The notes under the pieces are model-generated. The model searched no databases, was not told where the DNA came from, and saw nothing but the letters and a program-made list of their open reading frames with translations. DNA of 64,000 nt from Spirochaetia bacterium 38H-sp (GTDB lineage: Bacteria; Spirochaetota; Spirochaetia; Winmispirales; Winmispiraceae): assembly GCA_039023545.1 (NCBI GenBank), contig JBCHKQ010000001.1:248001-312000 (forward strand). Reading direction: 5' to 3'. A program made the position numbers and the translations under genes. Position 1 is the first letter of the stretch, and every line of letters begins with the position of its first letter. Shown one piece after another: positions 15,481-22,733 of this stretch.

Positions 15481-16488
15481 TCAACCTGTAAACTCGTTTC
15501 CTATCTTCCTTGCCCTCTGCGGCTTATCAAGATTTATATCCAATCTCACTCCTGCTTCCACAAGCAGGTTCCAACCTGCTACAAGAAGGAGGTAAGGATT
15601 GAGCTCTCCAGCATCGGGGATAACAAAAGTAGGGAACATAGTTTCTCTGGAAGCTATAGCTACAACATTTATTCCCACACCATCTGCAAGAGCTTTCTTT
15701 ACCTTTTCTTCCAATTCCACAAATGGTTCTATAAGAATGAGGGTTTCCTCTGGATTCATAACCTCTTCTATGCCGTGCACTGCATAAGTACCCTCAAGAA
15801 AATCCGATTTTTTCCTTGTAATCTCATTGGTCTTTAGCGTAAGCTCTTCGGCAACCCCGTCGTTTCTTCCGGCAAAATACAACATGGGAGCATCAGCAAC
15901 CATTCTTACAAAATCTTCGTCAAGCTCTGTCCACAGAACCTTATCTATAAGCTCAGAAAGCTCATCACCCTTTGTAAAAGGCTTATTATTCTTAGCAGAA
16001 AAAAGAACATCATAGAACAAAGCCTGTTCTACCACAGACTTTGTAGCAGCAACAGCTTCTTCATTGCCGCAGCCAAGAATGTACTTGCTATCACACATAT
16101 CCGCAATAGGAGTATTATCATGGGCTACAACAGCACAGGTAGAAGCTTTGATGTTGTTTTCCTGCATATATTTAAGCAATCCTACCCCCTCTGCAGTCTT
16201 CCCGGAATTGGATGCAACAAACACGCTCGTATTATCAAGCATGTACTCTTTGCTCTGGGTAGCTCCATCTGTTATAAAAACTTGGCCAAAGCCGCTTCTA
16301 AGCGCCTTTGCACGCAACTGTTTTGCAGGAAAAATTCTAGAAGACCCCTCTCCTGTGAGCAGAACCCTGTTATAATCAAGAGGATAGCCGGTAACCCTGT
16401 CATAAGGAAAATTCTTTACAACAAAAGCAGTCTCAGCCATTTCCTTTACAAGAGAAAACTGCGTATATCTCTTATCATCTCTTTTCAT
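15481..16488 (-). CDS. SIS-domain sugar isomerase/deaminase (GlmS-isomerase/AgaS/FrlB-like)
   Basis: Two SIS (sugar isomerase) domains are visible in 335 residues. The first contains VLLTGEGSSRIFPAKQL and VFVASNSGKTAEGV, the phosphosugar-binding Ser cluster; the second contains MLYFAGRNDGVAEELTLKTNEI and DFLEGTYAVHGIEE, typical of GlmS-isomerase and AgaS/FrlB relatives. It lacks the glutaminase domain, so it would act as an isomerase or deaminase of an amino-sugar phosphate or fructosamine phosphate. GGAGG 5 nt before ATG 16488 fixes the start; a 56-residue upstream extension lies mostly in the phosphofructokinase 3' end. It is 16 bp behind pfp and 11 bp ahead of the deacetylase. Confidence 0.88.
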   Translation of the reverse strand: MKRDDKRYTQFSLVKEMAETAFVVKNFPYDRVTGYPLDYNRVLLTGEGSSRIFPAKQLRAKALRSGFGQVFITDGATQSKEYMLDNTSVFVASNSGKTAEGVGLLKYMQENNIKASTCAVVAHDNTPIADMCDSKYILGCGNEEAVAATKSVVEQALFYDVLFSAKNNKPFTKGDELSELIDKVLWTELDEDFVRMVADAPMLYFAGRNDGVAEELTLKTNEITRKKSDFLEGTYAVHGIEEVMNPEETLILIEPFVELEEKVKKALADGVGINVVAIASRETMFPTFVIPDAGELNPYLLLVAGWNLLVEAGVRLDINLDKPQRARKIGNEFTG

Positions 16489-16504
16489 AAAAACCTCCAT
16501 GTGC

Positions 16505-17689
16505 TTAGAAAAGCACTGCATAATCCTCAAGCTCACCCACAAGCGGGGCAAGATAATCAATAAAGGCATCTGTAACATAGCTGCCACTCTCGGCAATAAA
16601 CTCATCCGGCATGGGCTTGGTCTTTCTTGCAACCTCTGAGAGAGCAATCTCACCATGTCCCCACTTGTATGGAACAGAAGAAAGTCTCTCTATTGTAACC
16701 ATAACCCCACTCTTGCCTGCCATAGCATAGTTCACTGCAGTTTGTCCGCAGGAATACGCCTCTTCTCTATCTATCAAAGACACCCTGTCGGATGCACACA
16801 TAGGAAGAGACTCTGTGATCTGAAATTCTCCTCTCACGCCAAGCGACTCACGTATAAGCTTATGCAAAGAAAGAGCAGCAGAAGCACCGCCCATAGCACC
16901 AAACTCCGGATTTTTAAAAGAATCGGTTACCTGTGTTGCAGATACAGGAGTACCGTCATCCCATAAAGCTCCCTCGCCTATAACAATAGAACACCATCCA
17001 TATCGCGCTATAACATCCTCAACCTCTGTAATAACCTTATCCCTTACAAGAGGCCTCTCCGGAATATATATAAGATGCGGAGCATCCTGTTCTCTCTTTT
17101 TTGCAAGTGCAGCAGAAGCAGCAAGCCAGCCAGCATCACGTCCCACGGTCTGATGAACAACAAACTTATCCACACGCTGCATATCTGCAGCAAGCCTTCC
17201 TCCCTGCAAAACAGAGAGAGCAACATAACGAGCAGCGGACGGAAACCCAGGTGTATGGTCGGTACCAAAAAGATCGTTATCCACAGTCTTGGACACACCA
17301 ACTCCGCGCAGCTCATATCCCACAGAACGACAATACTGCTCAACACGATTTATAGTATCCATAGTATCATTTCCGCCTATGAGAAAGAAATATCGGATAT
17401 TATGCTTCTCTAAGAGCTCCTTGATAGTAGGCAAATCATCATCCGTAAGCTTCTTACGCGTAGAACCCAGCGCAGAACCCGGAGTATGCTTAAGCTTTTT
17501 AAGATGCCCCCTGTCAAAAGTACCAAAATCCACAAGCTCACCGGCCATAAATCCCTCTATACCATACTTCATGCCATAAACATGCCCGATATCAGACTGA
17601 GAAAGAGCAGCCTCGACAACACCCAAAAGACTAGCGTTTATCACAGCGGTAGGCCCGCCCGACTGCCCTACAAGAGCATTACCTTTCAT
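16505..17689 (-). CDS. pfp: 6-phosphofructokinase, probably pyrophosphate-dependent
   Basis: PFK phosphorylates fructose-6-phosphate, using PPi or ATP. Start motif VGQSGGPTAVINAS, then IGGNDTMDT (residues 104-112) and VSKTVDND (132-139). Asp108 in GGND and Lys134 in SKTVDND are the residues that mark the PPi-dependent type (Asp104/Lys124 in E. coli numbering). Asn107 is unusual; most family members have Asp. Length 394 aa fits the group. GGAGG lies 5 nt before ATG 17689, so this internal ATG is the start, not the ATG at 17701. A consensus promoter is at 17760-17788. It leads the operon pfp-SIS-PIG-L-epimerase. Confidence 0.92.
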   Translation of the reverse strand: MKGNALVGQSGGPTAVINASLLGVVEAALSQSDIGHVYGMKYGIEGFMAGELVDFGTFDRGHLKKLKHTPGSALGSTRKKLTDDDLPTIKELLEKHNIRYFFLIGGNDTMDTINRVEQYCRSVGYELRGVGVSKTVDNDLFGTDHTPGFPSAARYVALSVLQGGRLAADMQRVDKFVVHQTVGRDAGWLAASAALAKKREQDAPHLIYIPERPLVRDKVITEVEDVIARYGWCSIVIGEGALWDDGTPVSATQVTDSFKNPEFGAMGGASAALSLHKLIRESLGVRGEFQITESLPMCASDRVSLIDREEAYSCGQTAVNYAMAGKSGVMVTIERLSSVPYKWGHGEIALSEVARKTKPMPDEFIAESGSYVTDAFIDYLAPLVGELEDYAVLF

Positions 17690-17759
17690 CTTCTCCTCCA
17701 TGGTTTTAAAAATAAACTAATTATTCTATTTATTACAATGAATAATATCTTATACTTAA

Positions 17760-17788
17760 CTTATAATATTACTATCGCAATTTGTCAA
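17760..17788 (-). promoter_or_regulatory. Promoter of the pfp sugar operon
   Basis: On the minus strand TTGACA (17788-17783), 17-nt spacer, TATAAG (17765-17760). The leader to ATG 17689 is about 64 nt. Confidence 0.7.
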
Positions 17789-17821
17789 GAAAAATCTTAG
17801 GCAATTCTAAAAATACCTTAA

Positions 17822-17857
17822 ACCGAACGCGGCAGGCGGAAAGCCTGCCGCTTTTTT
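17822..17857 (+). terminator. Tagged terminator, plus orientation, not behind any plus-strand gene
   Basis: Tag ACCGAACG (17822-17829), stem GCGGCAGGC (17829-17837) with GCCTGCCGC (17843-17851), loop GGAAA, then six T. Both neighbouring genes are on the minus strand; it lies just upstream of the pfp promoter and would stop rightward transcription. Confidence 0.75.
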
Positions 17858-17870
17858 CTAACTTCATTAT

Positions 17871-17903
17871 AAAAAAAGGCCGCCTGTGAGGCGGCCGTTC
17901 GGT
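17871..17903 (-). terminator. Tagged terminator of the GntR/DUF1648 operon
   Basis: On the minus strand tag ACCGAACG (17903-17896), stem GGCCGCC (17896-17890) with GGCGGCC (17884-17878), then seven T. It lies 14 bp after the membrane-protein stop. Confidence 0.88.
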
Positions 17904-17916
17904 ATAAAATAAAAAC

Positions 17917-19023
17917 TTATGCTGTGAGAATATTTACAACAATTATAAAACTAGTCAGCACTATGATAAAGCCCGCAAGTATCAGCCATGCAAGCTTGGA
18001 ACCCCAATTGAGCGTAAACCCTACACCAAAGCGTTTCTCAACAAACACAGAAGGGTCATCCGGATTGTAGTAAAACACGCCGGCCTTCCAGTACTTGTCC
18101 TCATCCGGCATTTGAGCTGCTTTTTTTATGCCTGACTGTTTTGATGTAATCCTGCTCCCGAGTTGCCCTGTATTTATGGACAAAATTATAGCCCAAAGGA
18201 CAATCCCAATCGTCCATGTAAAAATAATTACAAACTGTACAGAAGGTCCAAGAGAAAAAGCAGCGGACAGAGGGAACATCATAAAAAGAAGGCATAGCGC
18301 CAATCCGCCGAATACGGTAAAAATGCTCCATCGTTTTCTAAAAACAGATTGCTGTTGAGCACTGAGTTTGGGGTTAGAAGGATCAAGCCTTACCCTTGTA
18401 AATCGCATGCTAAGATAGACAAATCCCATGATAAGACAGATAAACCCCTGCATAAGAACAGGCCATAGCAAAAAGCCTATACCCTTTTCTATAAAGATGA
18501 CAGGATTCCCCTGTATATCATAGCGCAAAGGAACGCTATCCGGTATTCTATCCCAAAACACAGAAGGGATTATGAGAGTAAGAGCAATTACTGGAAGATA
18601 CAGAAGAAAATACCATGGCGATACCAGATTCTTTTTTATTTCTGGCATGGTCATTGCAACCTGCGGCAAAACCTGTGCCCAATTTCTCTGCTCTTTTGTT
18701 TTTTTAAGCTTGCTGTGGTTTATATAATAAGCTATGGCTGCAAATACAAGTGTAAGCGTAAAACTCAGGATATATGTATTAAAAAGCAAGGCATCTTCCG
18801 CCTTCATTATTGCAGAGACAAGGATAGGAAAAATCGCCACGCCGGATACCAACATAATAAAAAAATAATTTTTATTAAGCCTCTTTACAATACGCTTTAC
18901 CTCCTCCGTATCCGGAAGGTTTATGCCAAAGGCTTCCGAAGAAGGAAGCAGAAAGGGGGTAATGGCAAGAACAGCCCATAGAATCAACCACTGAACAATA
19001 AGAAATATTGATAAAATAGTCAT
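17917..19023 (-). CDS. DUF1648/DUF5808-type multi-pass membrane protein
   Basis: A 368-residue membrane protein with about nine or ten hydrophobic helices. The central loop PDSVPLRYDIQGNPVIFIEKG matches the DUF1648 signature (in parts: PDSVPLRYDIQG, NPVIFIEKG). The C-terminal YYNPDDPSVFVEKRFG and FTLNWGSK match DUF5808. The family is commonly paired with GntR YtrA-type regulators, as here, where the regulator gene ends 16 bp upstream. Function is not established; a stress or envelope role is only a guess. GGAGG is spaced 7 nt from ATG 19023 and only 1 nt from an earlier ATG at 19029, so 19023 is chosen. Confidence 0.82.
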   Translation of the reverse strand: MTILSIFLIVQWLILWAVLAITPFLLPSSEAFGINLPDTEEVKRIVKRLNKNYFFIMLVSGVAIFPILVSAIMKAEDALLFNTYILSFTLTLVFAAIAYYINHSKLKKTKEQRNWAQVLPQVAMTMPEIKKNLVSPWYFLLYLPVIALTLIIPSVFWDRIPDSVPLRYDIQGNPVIFIEKGIGFLLWPVLMQGFICLIMGFVYLSMRFTRVRLDPSNPKLSAQQQSVFRKRWSIFTVFGGLALCLLFMMFPLSAAFSLGPSVQFVIIFTWTIGIVLWAIILSINTGQLGSRITSKQSGIKKAAQMPDEDKYWKAGVFYYNPDDPSVFVEKRFGVGFTLNWGSKLAWLILAGFIIVLTSFIIVVNILTA

Positions 19024-19039
19024 ACACATTCCTCCGGTT

Positions 19040-19420
19040 TTATTTTATATCTTTTTTAGACCACTGCTCATCCAGTCGCTTTATAAGCTCTGCTTTTTCC
19101 ACACCACGTGCAATGCAAATTGCAGCCATGCGTTCAAGCTCGTAATCCAATTTTTTGTAGAAAGCCAGATCAGGAGCAGGTATACCCGATGCATTAACAA
19201 AGACACCGCTGGGAGTCATAACAAGAAAGCCATCATCAGCCAAAAGCTTATAAGCCTTGTTTACTGTATGCAAATTTATACCAAGGTCGCCTGACAACTC
19301 TCGTATGGACGGAAGTTTATCACCTGGTCTGAGCTTTTTCTCTGCAATAAAAGAGATAATCTGATCTGCAAGTTGCCTATATATAGGAATATCAGACGAA
19401 AAATCAACTGACCACAACAT
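19040..19420 (-). CDS. GntR-family transcriptional regulator, YtrA subfamily
   Basis: A 126-residue regulator with an N-terminal winged helix: IPIYRQLADQIISFI, LRPGDKLPSIREL, INLHTVNKAYKLLADDGF. The short C-terminal helical tail, without a large ligand domain, is typical of the YtrA subfamily, which usually controls adjacent membrane protein or ABC genes. Its gene is first in a two-gene leftward operon with the DUF1648 protein. A perfect 13-bp inverted repeat overlaps the -10 box just upstream, a likely operator for autorepression. The inducing signal is unknown. Confidence 0.93.
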   Translation of the reverse strand: MLWSVDFSSDIPIYRQLADQIISFIAEKKLRPGDKLPSIRELSGDLGINLHTVNKAYKLLADDGFLVMTPSGVFVNASGIPAPDLAFYKKLDYELERMAAICIARGVEKAELIKRLDEQWSKKDIK

Positions 19421-19431
19421 ATCATACCCTT

Positions 19432-19462
19432 ATATCTGTTATATAACAAATATAACAGATAT
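19432..19462. promoter_or_regulatory. Operator palindrome upstream of the GntR regulator
   Basis: ATATCTGTTATAT (19432-19444) and ATATAACAGATAT (19450-19462) are perfect 13-bp inverted repeats with a 5-bp centre. The element covers the -10 box and the region down to 11 bp before the start codon, the right place for repression by the GntR/YtrA protein encoded next to it. Confidence 0.78.
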
Positions 19463-19477
19463 CGCAAATTTAGTCAA
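19449..19477 (-). promoter_or_regulatory. Promoter of the GntR/DUF1648 operon
   Basis: On the minus strand TTGACT (19477-19472), 17-nt spacer, TATATT (19454-19449). The -10 is inside the right arm and centre of the 13-bp palindrome. Confidence 0.75.
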
Positions 19478-19540
19478 CCCTGGCAATTCTTATAAGAGCA
19501 GAAGGCTGCCACTCATCGTATAATTCCAAACAAATACTGT

Positions 19541-19577
19541 AAAAAAACCGCAACCTGTCATAAGACATCGTTGCGGG
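19541..19577 (-). terminator. Intrinsic terminator of the PTS-antiporter operon
   Basis: CCGCAAC (19548-19554) pairs with GTTGCGG (19570-19576) and an inner TGTC/GACA stem; seven T follow on the minus strand. No GAACG tag. Confidence 0.8.
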
Positions 19578-19617
19578 GGGTATGTTATACGAGAATATCT
19601 ATATTTATTACAAAAAT

Positions 19618-21291
19618 TTAAGCCTCAGCCTTACTCTGGGCCTCAAGCAGTTTTTTGTGGACATACTGATTAATCTCACGTTCTTCCAAAACCCCCAGGG
19701 CTCTTCCTTCTTTATCCAGAATAGGTATCGCATCAAGGTTTGCCTGTCTTAGCTTTCTTGCAGCATCTGCAAGGCTGAGCTCGGGCTCTATGTGCTGAGA
19801 TAGCGGAGTAAGAATGTCCTCTGCAAGTATAAAGTTTTGAAGCTCCGGCTCTGCAAGGGCATTTCTAAGATTCTCAAAACCTATCACACCTCTATATTTG
19901 CCTTCTTTATCCACGACCAGCCAAAAGTTCTGATCGGATTCTGCATAAACCTTGAGTATTGCAGATAGAGGCATATCGTTATATATTACTTCCGGTCTGG
20001 GTCTAACAAGATCAGAAACCCTGGAGCCTGCCAAAATATCTTCTTCTGTTATATTTAATCCTGCTTCTCCTGCCTTCTCTATTGCGACCTTGGTAAAAGC
20101 AGGCCCTATAAGCTGTACGATAAAAACCGTGGTAGTTACAACAACCAGTATTGTCTGTCCTATTTCTCCCGGAAATCGCTGAGCAGCAATAAGAGAAAGA
20201 CCTATCGCAACACCGGACTGACTAAAGAGACACAAAGGTAAGTATCTTCCTATCTTGGAAGGAGCTCCGCTTATCTTTGCACCCAAGGCGGTCCCTACCC
20301 ACTTTCCCCCCATTCTCAAGGCCAGGAAAGCAGCTATAAACAGAAACATAAGAGGGGTCATGGAGGAGAGCGTCAATTTTGCACCTACAAAGACAAAGAA
20401 AAGAAGATAAATAGGCCCTGCAAACTTCTCAAGCAACTTGAGTATAACCGTTGTTTTTCTGGGTGCATAATTCTTGAGAGAAAAGCCCATAACAGTTGCA
20501 GCCATAAGCATATCCACCTCAAGAATAAGAGAAATGCCAAGAACAAGAATCACCATACCCATTGTAAAGACAAATATTCTTTCTTCCTCTGTATAATTCT
20601 TAAGCTGTCCGGACAATACCCTGGCAGCTCCCCATCCCAAGAGGCTTGCGCCACCTATCTCGTACACAGGTTTTATTATATTCTCCAGGGTGTTAGCAGA
20701 TAGACCAAGTATTGCAAAAGCTGCACTGGAGCTTATGGCAAAAAGAAGAAGGGCAAGAACATCGTCCAGGGCAATGACACCCAGGAGCGTAGTAGTCATA
20801 GTACCCTTTGCCCTATATTCCCACAGGACATCTGTTGTACCTGCAGCCGCAGTTGCTGCGGATATGGACCCCGCAAGAAGAGCAATAACAAGAGCCGTAT
20901 TAAAACCAAAAACAAAAGAAGACAAAAAGAAAAATCCAGTACCTACAAAGATAAAAGCACCAAAGGCCTCCAAAAACAGCACCCAGCTTAAAACCTTACC
21001 ATGCTTTTTTAGTATTCCCAAATCAAGCTCGCCCCCCAAGGCAAAGCTTATGAGGCCAAGCGCAAAGTAATTAAAGGGCTCAAAAGAAACAAGAAAATCA
21101 GAAGAAAGTATTTTGAACCCACTTTCTCCAACAATAATACCAAGAACAAGATATGCTATAACCTGTGGCATCTTTATCTTTTTAAAATACTTTGCACCTA
21201 TGGTCCCGCCAAAAAGAACAAGCCCGAGCAAAAGCAAAATATTAAGATGTCCTTCTGCAATCTTTGAGAAAACCTCATTTAAAAATTCCAT
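19618..21291 (-). CDS. Kef-type (CPA2) cation/proton antiporter with C-terminal CBS pair
   Basis: The first ~390 residues are a 12-13-TM sodium/proton-exchanger domain with QVIAYLVLGIIVGESG and ALDDVLALLLFA, typical of the CPA2/Kef group. In place of the TrkA-N domain of KefB/KefC the C-terminus carries two CBS motifs (MPLSAILKVYAESDQNFWLVV and LSLADAARKLRQANLDAIPIL, given here as landmarks around residues 446 and 506), which bind adenine nucleotides in other proteins. By family it exchanges K+ or Na+ for H+. It lies 4 bp after the stop of a PtsN-like gene, in one operon with two PTS-IIA-type proteins, which suggests phosphorylation-linked control of cation balance (inference). Confidence 0.9.
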   Translation of the reverse strand: MEFLNEVFSKIAEGHLNILLLLGLVLFGGTIGAKYFKKIKMPQVIAYLVLGIIVGESGFKILSSDFLVSFEPFNYFALGLISFALGGELDLGILKKHGKVLSWVLFLEAFGAFIFVGTGFFFLSSFVFGFNTALVIALLAGSISAATAAAGTTDVLWEYRAKGTMTTTLLGVIALDDVLALLLFAISSSAAFAILGLSANTLENIIKPVYEIGGASLLGWGAARVLSGQLKNYTEEERIFVFTMGMVILVLGISLILEVDMLMAATVMGFSLKNYAPRKTTVILKLLEKFAGPIYLLFFVFVGAKLTLSSMTPLMFLFIAAFLALRMGGKWVGTALGAKISGAPSKIGRYLPLCLFSQSGVAIGLSLIAAQRFPGEIGQTILVVVTTTVFIVQLIGPAFTKVAIEKAGEAGLNITEEDILAGSRVSDLVRPRPEVIYNDMPLSAILKVYAESDQNFWLVVDKEGKYRGVIGFENLRNALAEPELQNFILAEDILTPLSQHIEPELSLADAARKLRQANLDAIPILDKEGRALGVLEEREINQYVHKKLLEAQSKAEA

Positions 21292-21295
21292 ATGC

Positions 21296-21748
21296 TCATC
21301 CTATCAATATATTATAGACTTCTTCTGGAGATGATGCCGACAGAATCTTTTTTCTCACATCATCCTGCTTGAGTTTTTTCATAAGCTCGGAAAGTATCTT
21401 AAGATATTCCTGATGCTGTGACTCGCCTACAAGAATCATGGCTACTATCTTGACCGGCTGTCCATCCATGGACTCATAATCCTGTATTCCGCTTCTGCAG
21501 ATGCCTACAAGAACTCTAGGATTCTTTATTGCAGAATACCTAAGATGAGGCACACCTATCCCAAGCCCCATCCCGGTACTCATAAGTTCTTCCCGCTCTT
21601 CCAGCTTTGTTACAAGCTCTGATTTGTCCAGAGAAGAATCCTCTGCCACTACCCGTGAAGCCATAGCATCAAGAAGCTCGGTCTTGGTCTTTACATTCAG
21701 AAAAAACACACTGTTTTTGGAAAGATATTTTTTATAACTCTCGCTCAT
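21296..21748 (-). CDS. PTS EIIA-2 (PtsN/fructose-type) domain protein
   Basis: A single EIIA type-2 domain of 150 residues. The phosphorylatable His68 is in GLGIGVPHLR, with the expected TGMGLGIG before it. The C-terminal part (SELMKKLKQDDVRKKIL) fits the domain. No transport (IIB/IIC) domains are attached or encoded nearby, so it is more likely regulatory, like PtsN of the nitrogen PTS, than part of sugar uptake. Its start overlaps the end of the HTH-EIIA gene by 17 bp and its stop is 4 bp before the antiporter start, which implies coordinate translation. EI and HPr are outside the window. Confidence 0.92.
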   Translation of the reverse strand: MSESYKKYLSKNSVFFLNVKTKTELLDAMASRVVAEDSSLDKSELVTKLEEREELMSTGMGLGIGVPHLRYSAIKNPRVLVGICRSGIQDYESMDGQPVKIVAMILVGESQHQEYLKILSELMKKLKQDDVRKKILSASSPEEVYNILIG

Positions 21749-22427
21749 CCTGTTTTCCCTCCGCTTTGGAAATTATCTCTATTATTTTTTCTGCACTATC
21801 CACCGCAATTATATCTTCTCTTACACTTGCGTCAGAAAGAAGATTGGTCAGGGACGCAAGAATTTTAAGATGCAGCTGCAAATTGGGAATAGCAAAAAAA
21901 CCTATGATATTTACAGACTCCTCACCACCTTTAAAAGGAACCCCTTCAGGACTTACTGCAAGAAGCAGGACATACTCAGGAACAAGCGAAGCATCAACAG
22001 CCCGTGGATGAGGAAATGCAAGCCCATGCCCCATACAGGTACTCCACTGCTTTTCCCTCTGCAGAACAAGATTAAAAAGCTCATCAGAGTCCCTTGTCCT
22101 CCCCATAGTTGCAGCATGCTCGCACAGCTTTCTTATGGCCTCCTCCTCATTGACAGCAGAAAAACCCGTAAGAACAGTCTCTGACGACAATAACTCTGCT
22201 ATACCTCCGTGCCATCTCGGCAAACTCTCCCACTCGTCAAAATTCTTACCATTCATCTGTGCATCTATCCACTCAATCAGCTTATCACGGCTAAAACGAA
22301 ACTGTCCCCCCACCTTCATAGCAGGGATAGTTCCCTCCTTGGCAAACTTTATAACAGTCCTCTCACTAAGTCTCAGAATGCTTGCTACCTCTTCTGTCGT
22401 CAAAATAGGCGGATAGGAATCGAGCAT
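21732..22427 (-). CDS. Excisionase-type HTH fused to a PTS EIIA-2 domain
   Basis: Residues 8-55 form an excisionase/MerR-like helix-turn-helix: ILTTEEVASILRLSERTVIKF and GGQFRFSRDKLIEWI (landmarks). Residues ~78-225 are an EIIA type-2 domain with phosphorylatable His140 in MGHGLAFPHPR. The fusion suggests a DNA-binding protein whose activity depends on PTS phosphorylation. GGAGG lies 4 nt before ATG 22427. It is the first gene of the operon HTH-EIIA, EIIA, antiporter. Two PtsN-like proteins side by side are known in other spirochaetes. Target genes cannot be read from this window. Confidence 0.9.
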   Translation of the reverse strand: MLDSYPPILTTEEVASILRLSERTVIKFAKEGTIPAMKVGGQFRFSRDKLIEWIDAQMNGKNFDEWESLPRWHGGIAELLSSETVLTGFSAVNEEEAIRKLCEHAATMGRTRDSDELFNLVLQREKQWSTCMGHGLAFPHPRAVDASLVPEYVLLLAVSPEGVPFKGGEESVNIIGFFAIPNLQLHLKILASLTNLLSDASVREDIIAVDSAEKIIEIISKAEGKQDEREL

Positions 22428-22570
22428 ATTTCCTCCATTTTACGCTATTTTCCCCTGTTTTTAGATATAATACTATTTTTCAAAAAAGAAAAGCCCTCAA
22501 AGTCTTTTATGAGTTTTTTGTCTATTTATTCATAATAAAGCTATACACATTACAAAGAGAATAATAATTA

Positions 22571-22615
22571 TGCCGAACGCAGGAGACGCAGCCGCGTCTC
22601 CTGCTGCCTTTGGCA
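22571..22615 (+). repeat. Tagged composite hairpin, plus orientation, not behind a plus-strand gene
   Basis: Tag GCCGAACG (22572-22579), stem CAGGAGACGC (22580-22589) with GCGTCTCCTG (22594-22603), loop AGCC, then small hairpin TGCC-TTT-GGCA (22605-22615). No T-run follows. It lies upstream of the minus-strand HTH-EIIA operon. The rest of the 306-bp gap 22428-22733 holds the AT-rich promoter region of that operon and the opposite element at 22650-22719. Confidence 0.6.
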
Positions 22616-22649
22616 AAGACCATCAGGAAAAAATCATGCTCCGCATATG

Positions 22650-22719
22650 AGCCGTAGGCAGGACTTGCCGCAGCCTGCAAAAAAATCCGCAGCAAAAGCT
22701 GCGGAAAGTCCGTTCGGCA
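22650..22719 (-). terminator. Tagged composite terminator of the transglutaminase-like gene
   Basis: On the minus strand the tag GCCGAACG (22718-22711) leads into outer stem GGACTT (22711-22706) with AAGTCC (22666-22661). Inside lies a complete intrinsic terminator, TCCGCAGC/GCTGCGGA (22705-22698 / 22693-22686) plus seven T. After the outer stem comes TGCC-TAC-GGC. It begins 15 bp after the gene stop at 22734. Confidence 0.75.
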
Positions 22720-22733
22720 TATAATTTATTATT

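Noticed and set aside
16489-16656. 56-residue N-terminal extension of the SIS protein
   Set aside because: It lies mostly in the end of the phosphofructokinase gene and GGAGG points to ATG 16488.
22428-22733. Small non-coding RNA gene in the largest gene-free gap
   Set aside because: The structure is explained by two oppositely oriented tagged hairpins and a promoter region; no separate promoter for an RNA is evident.
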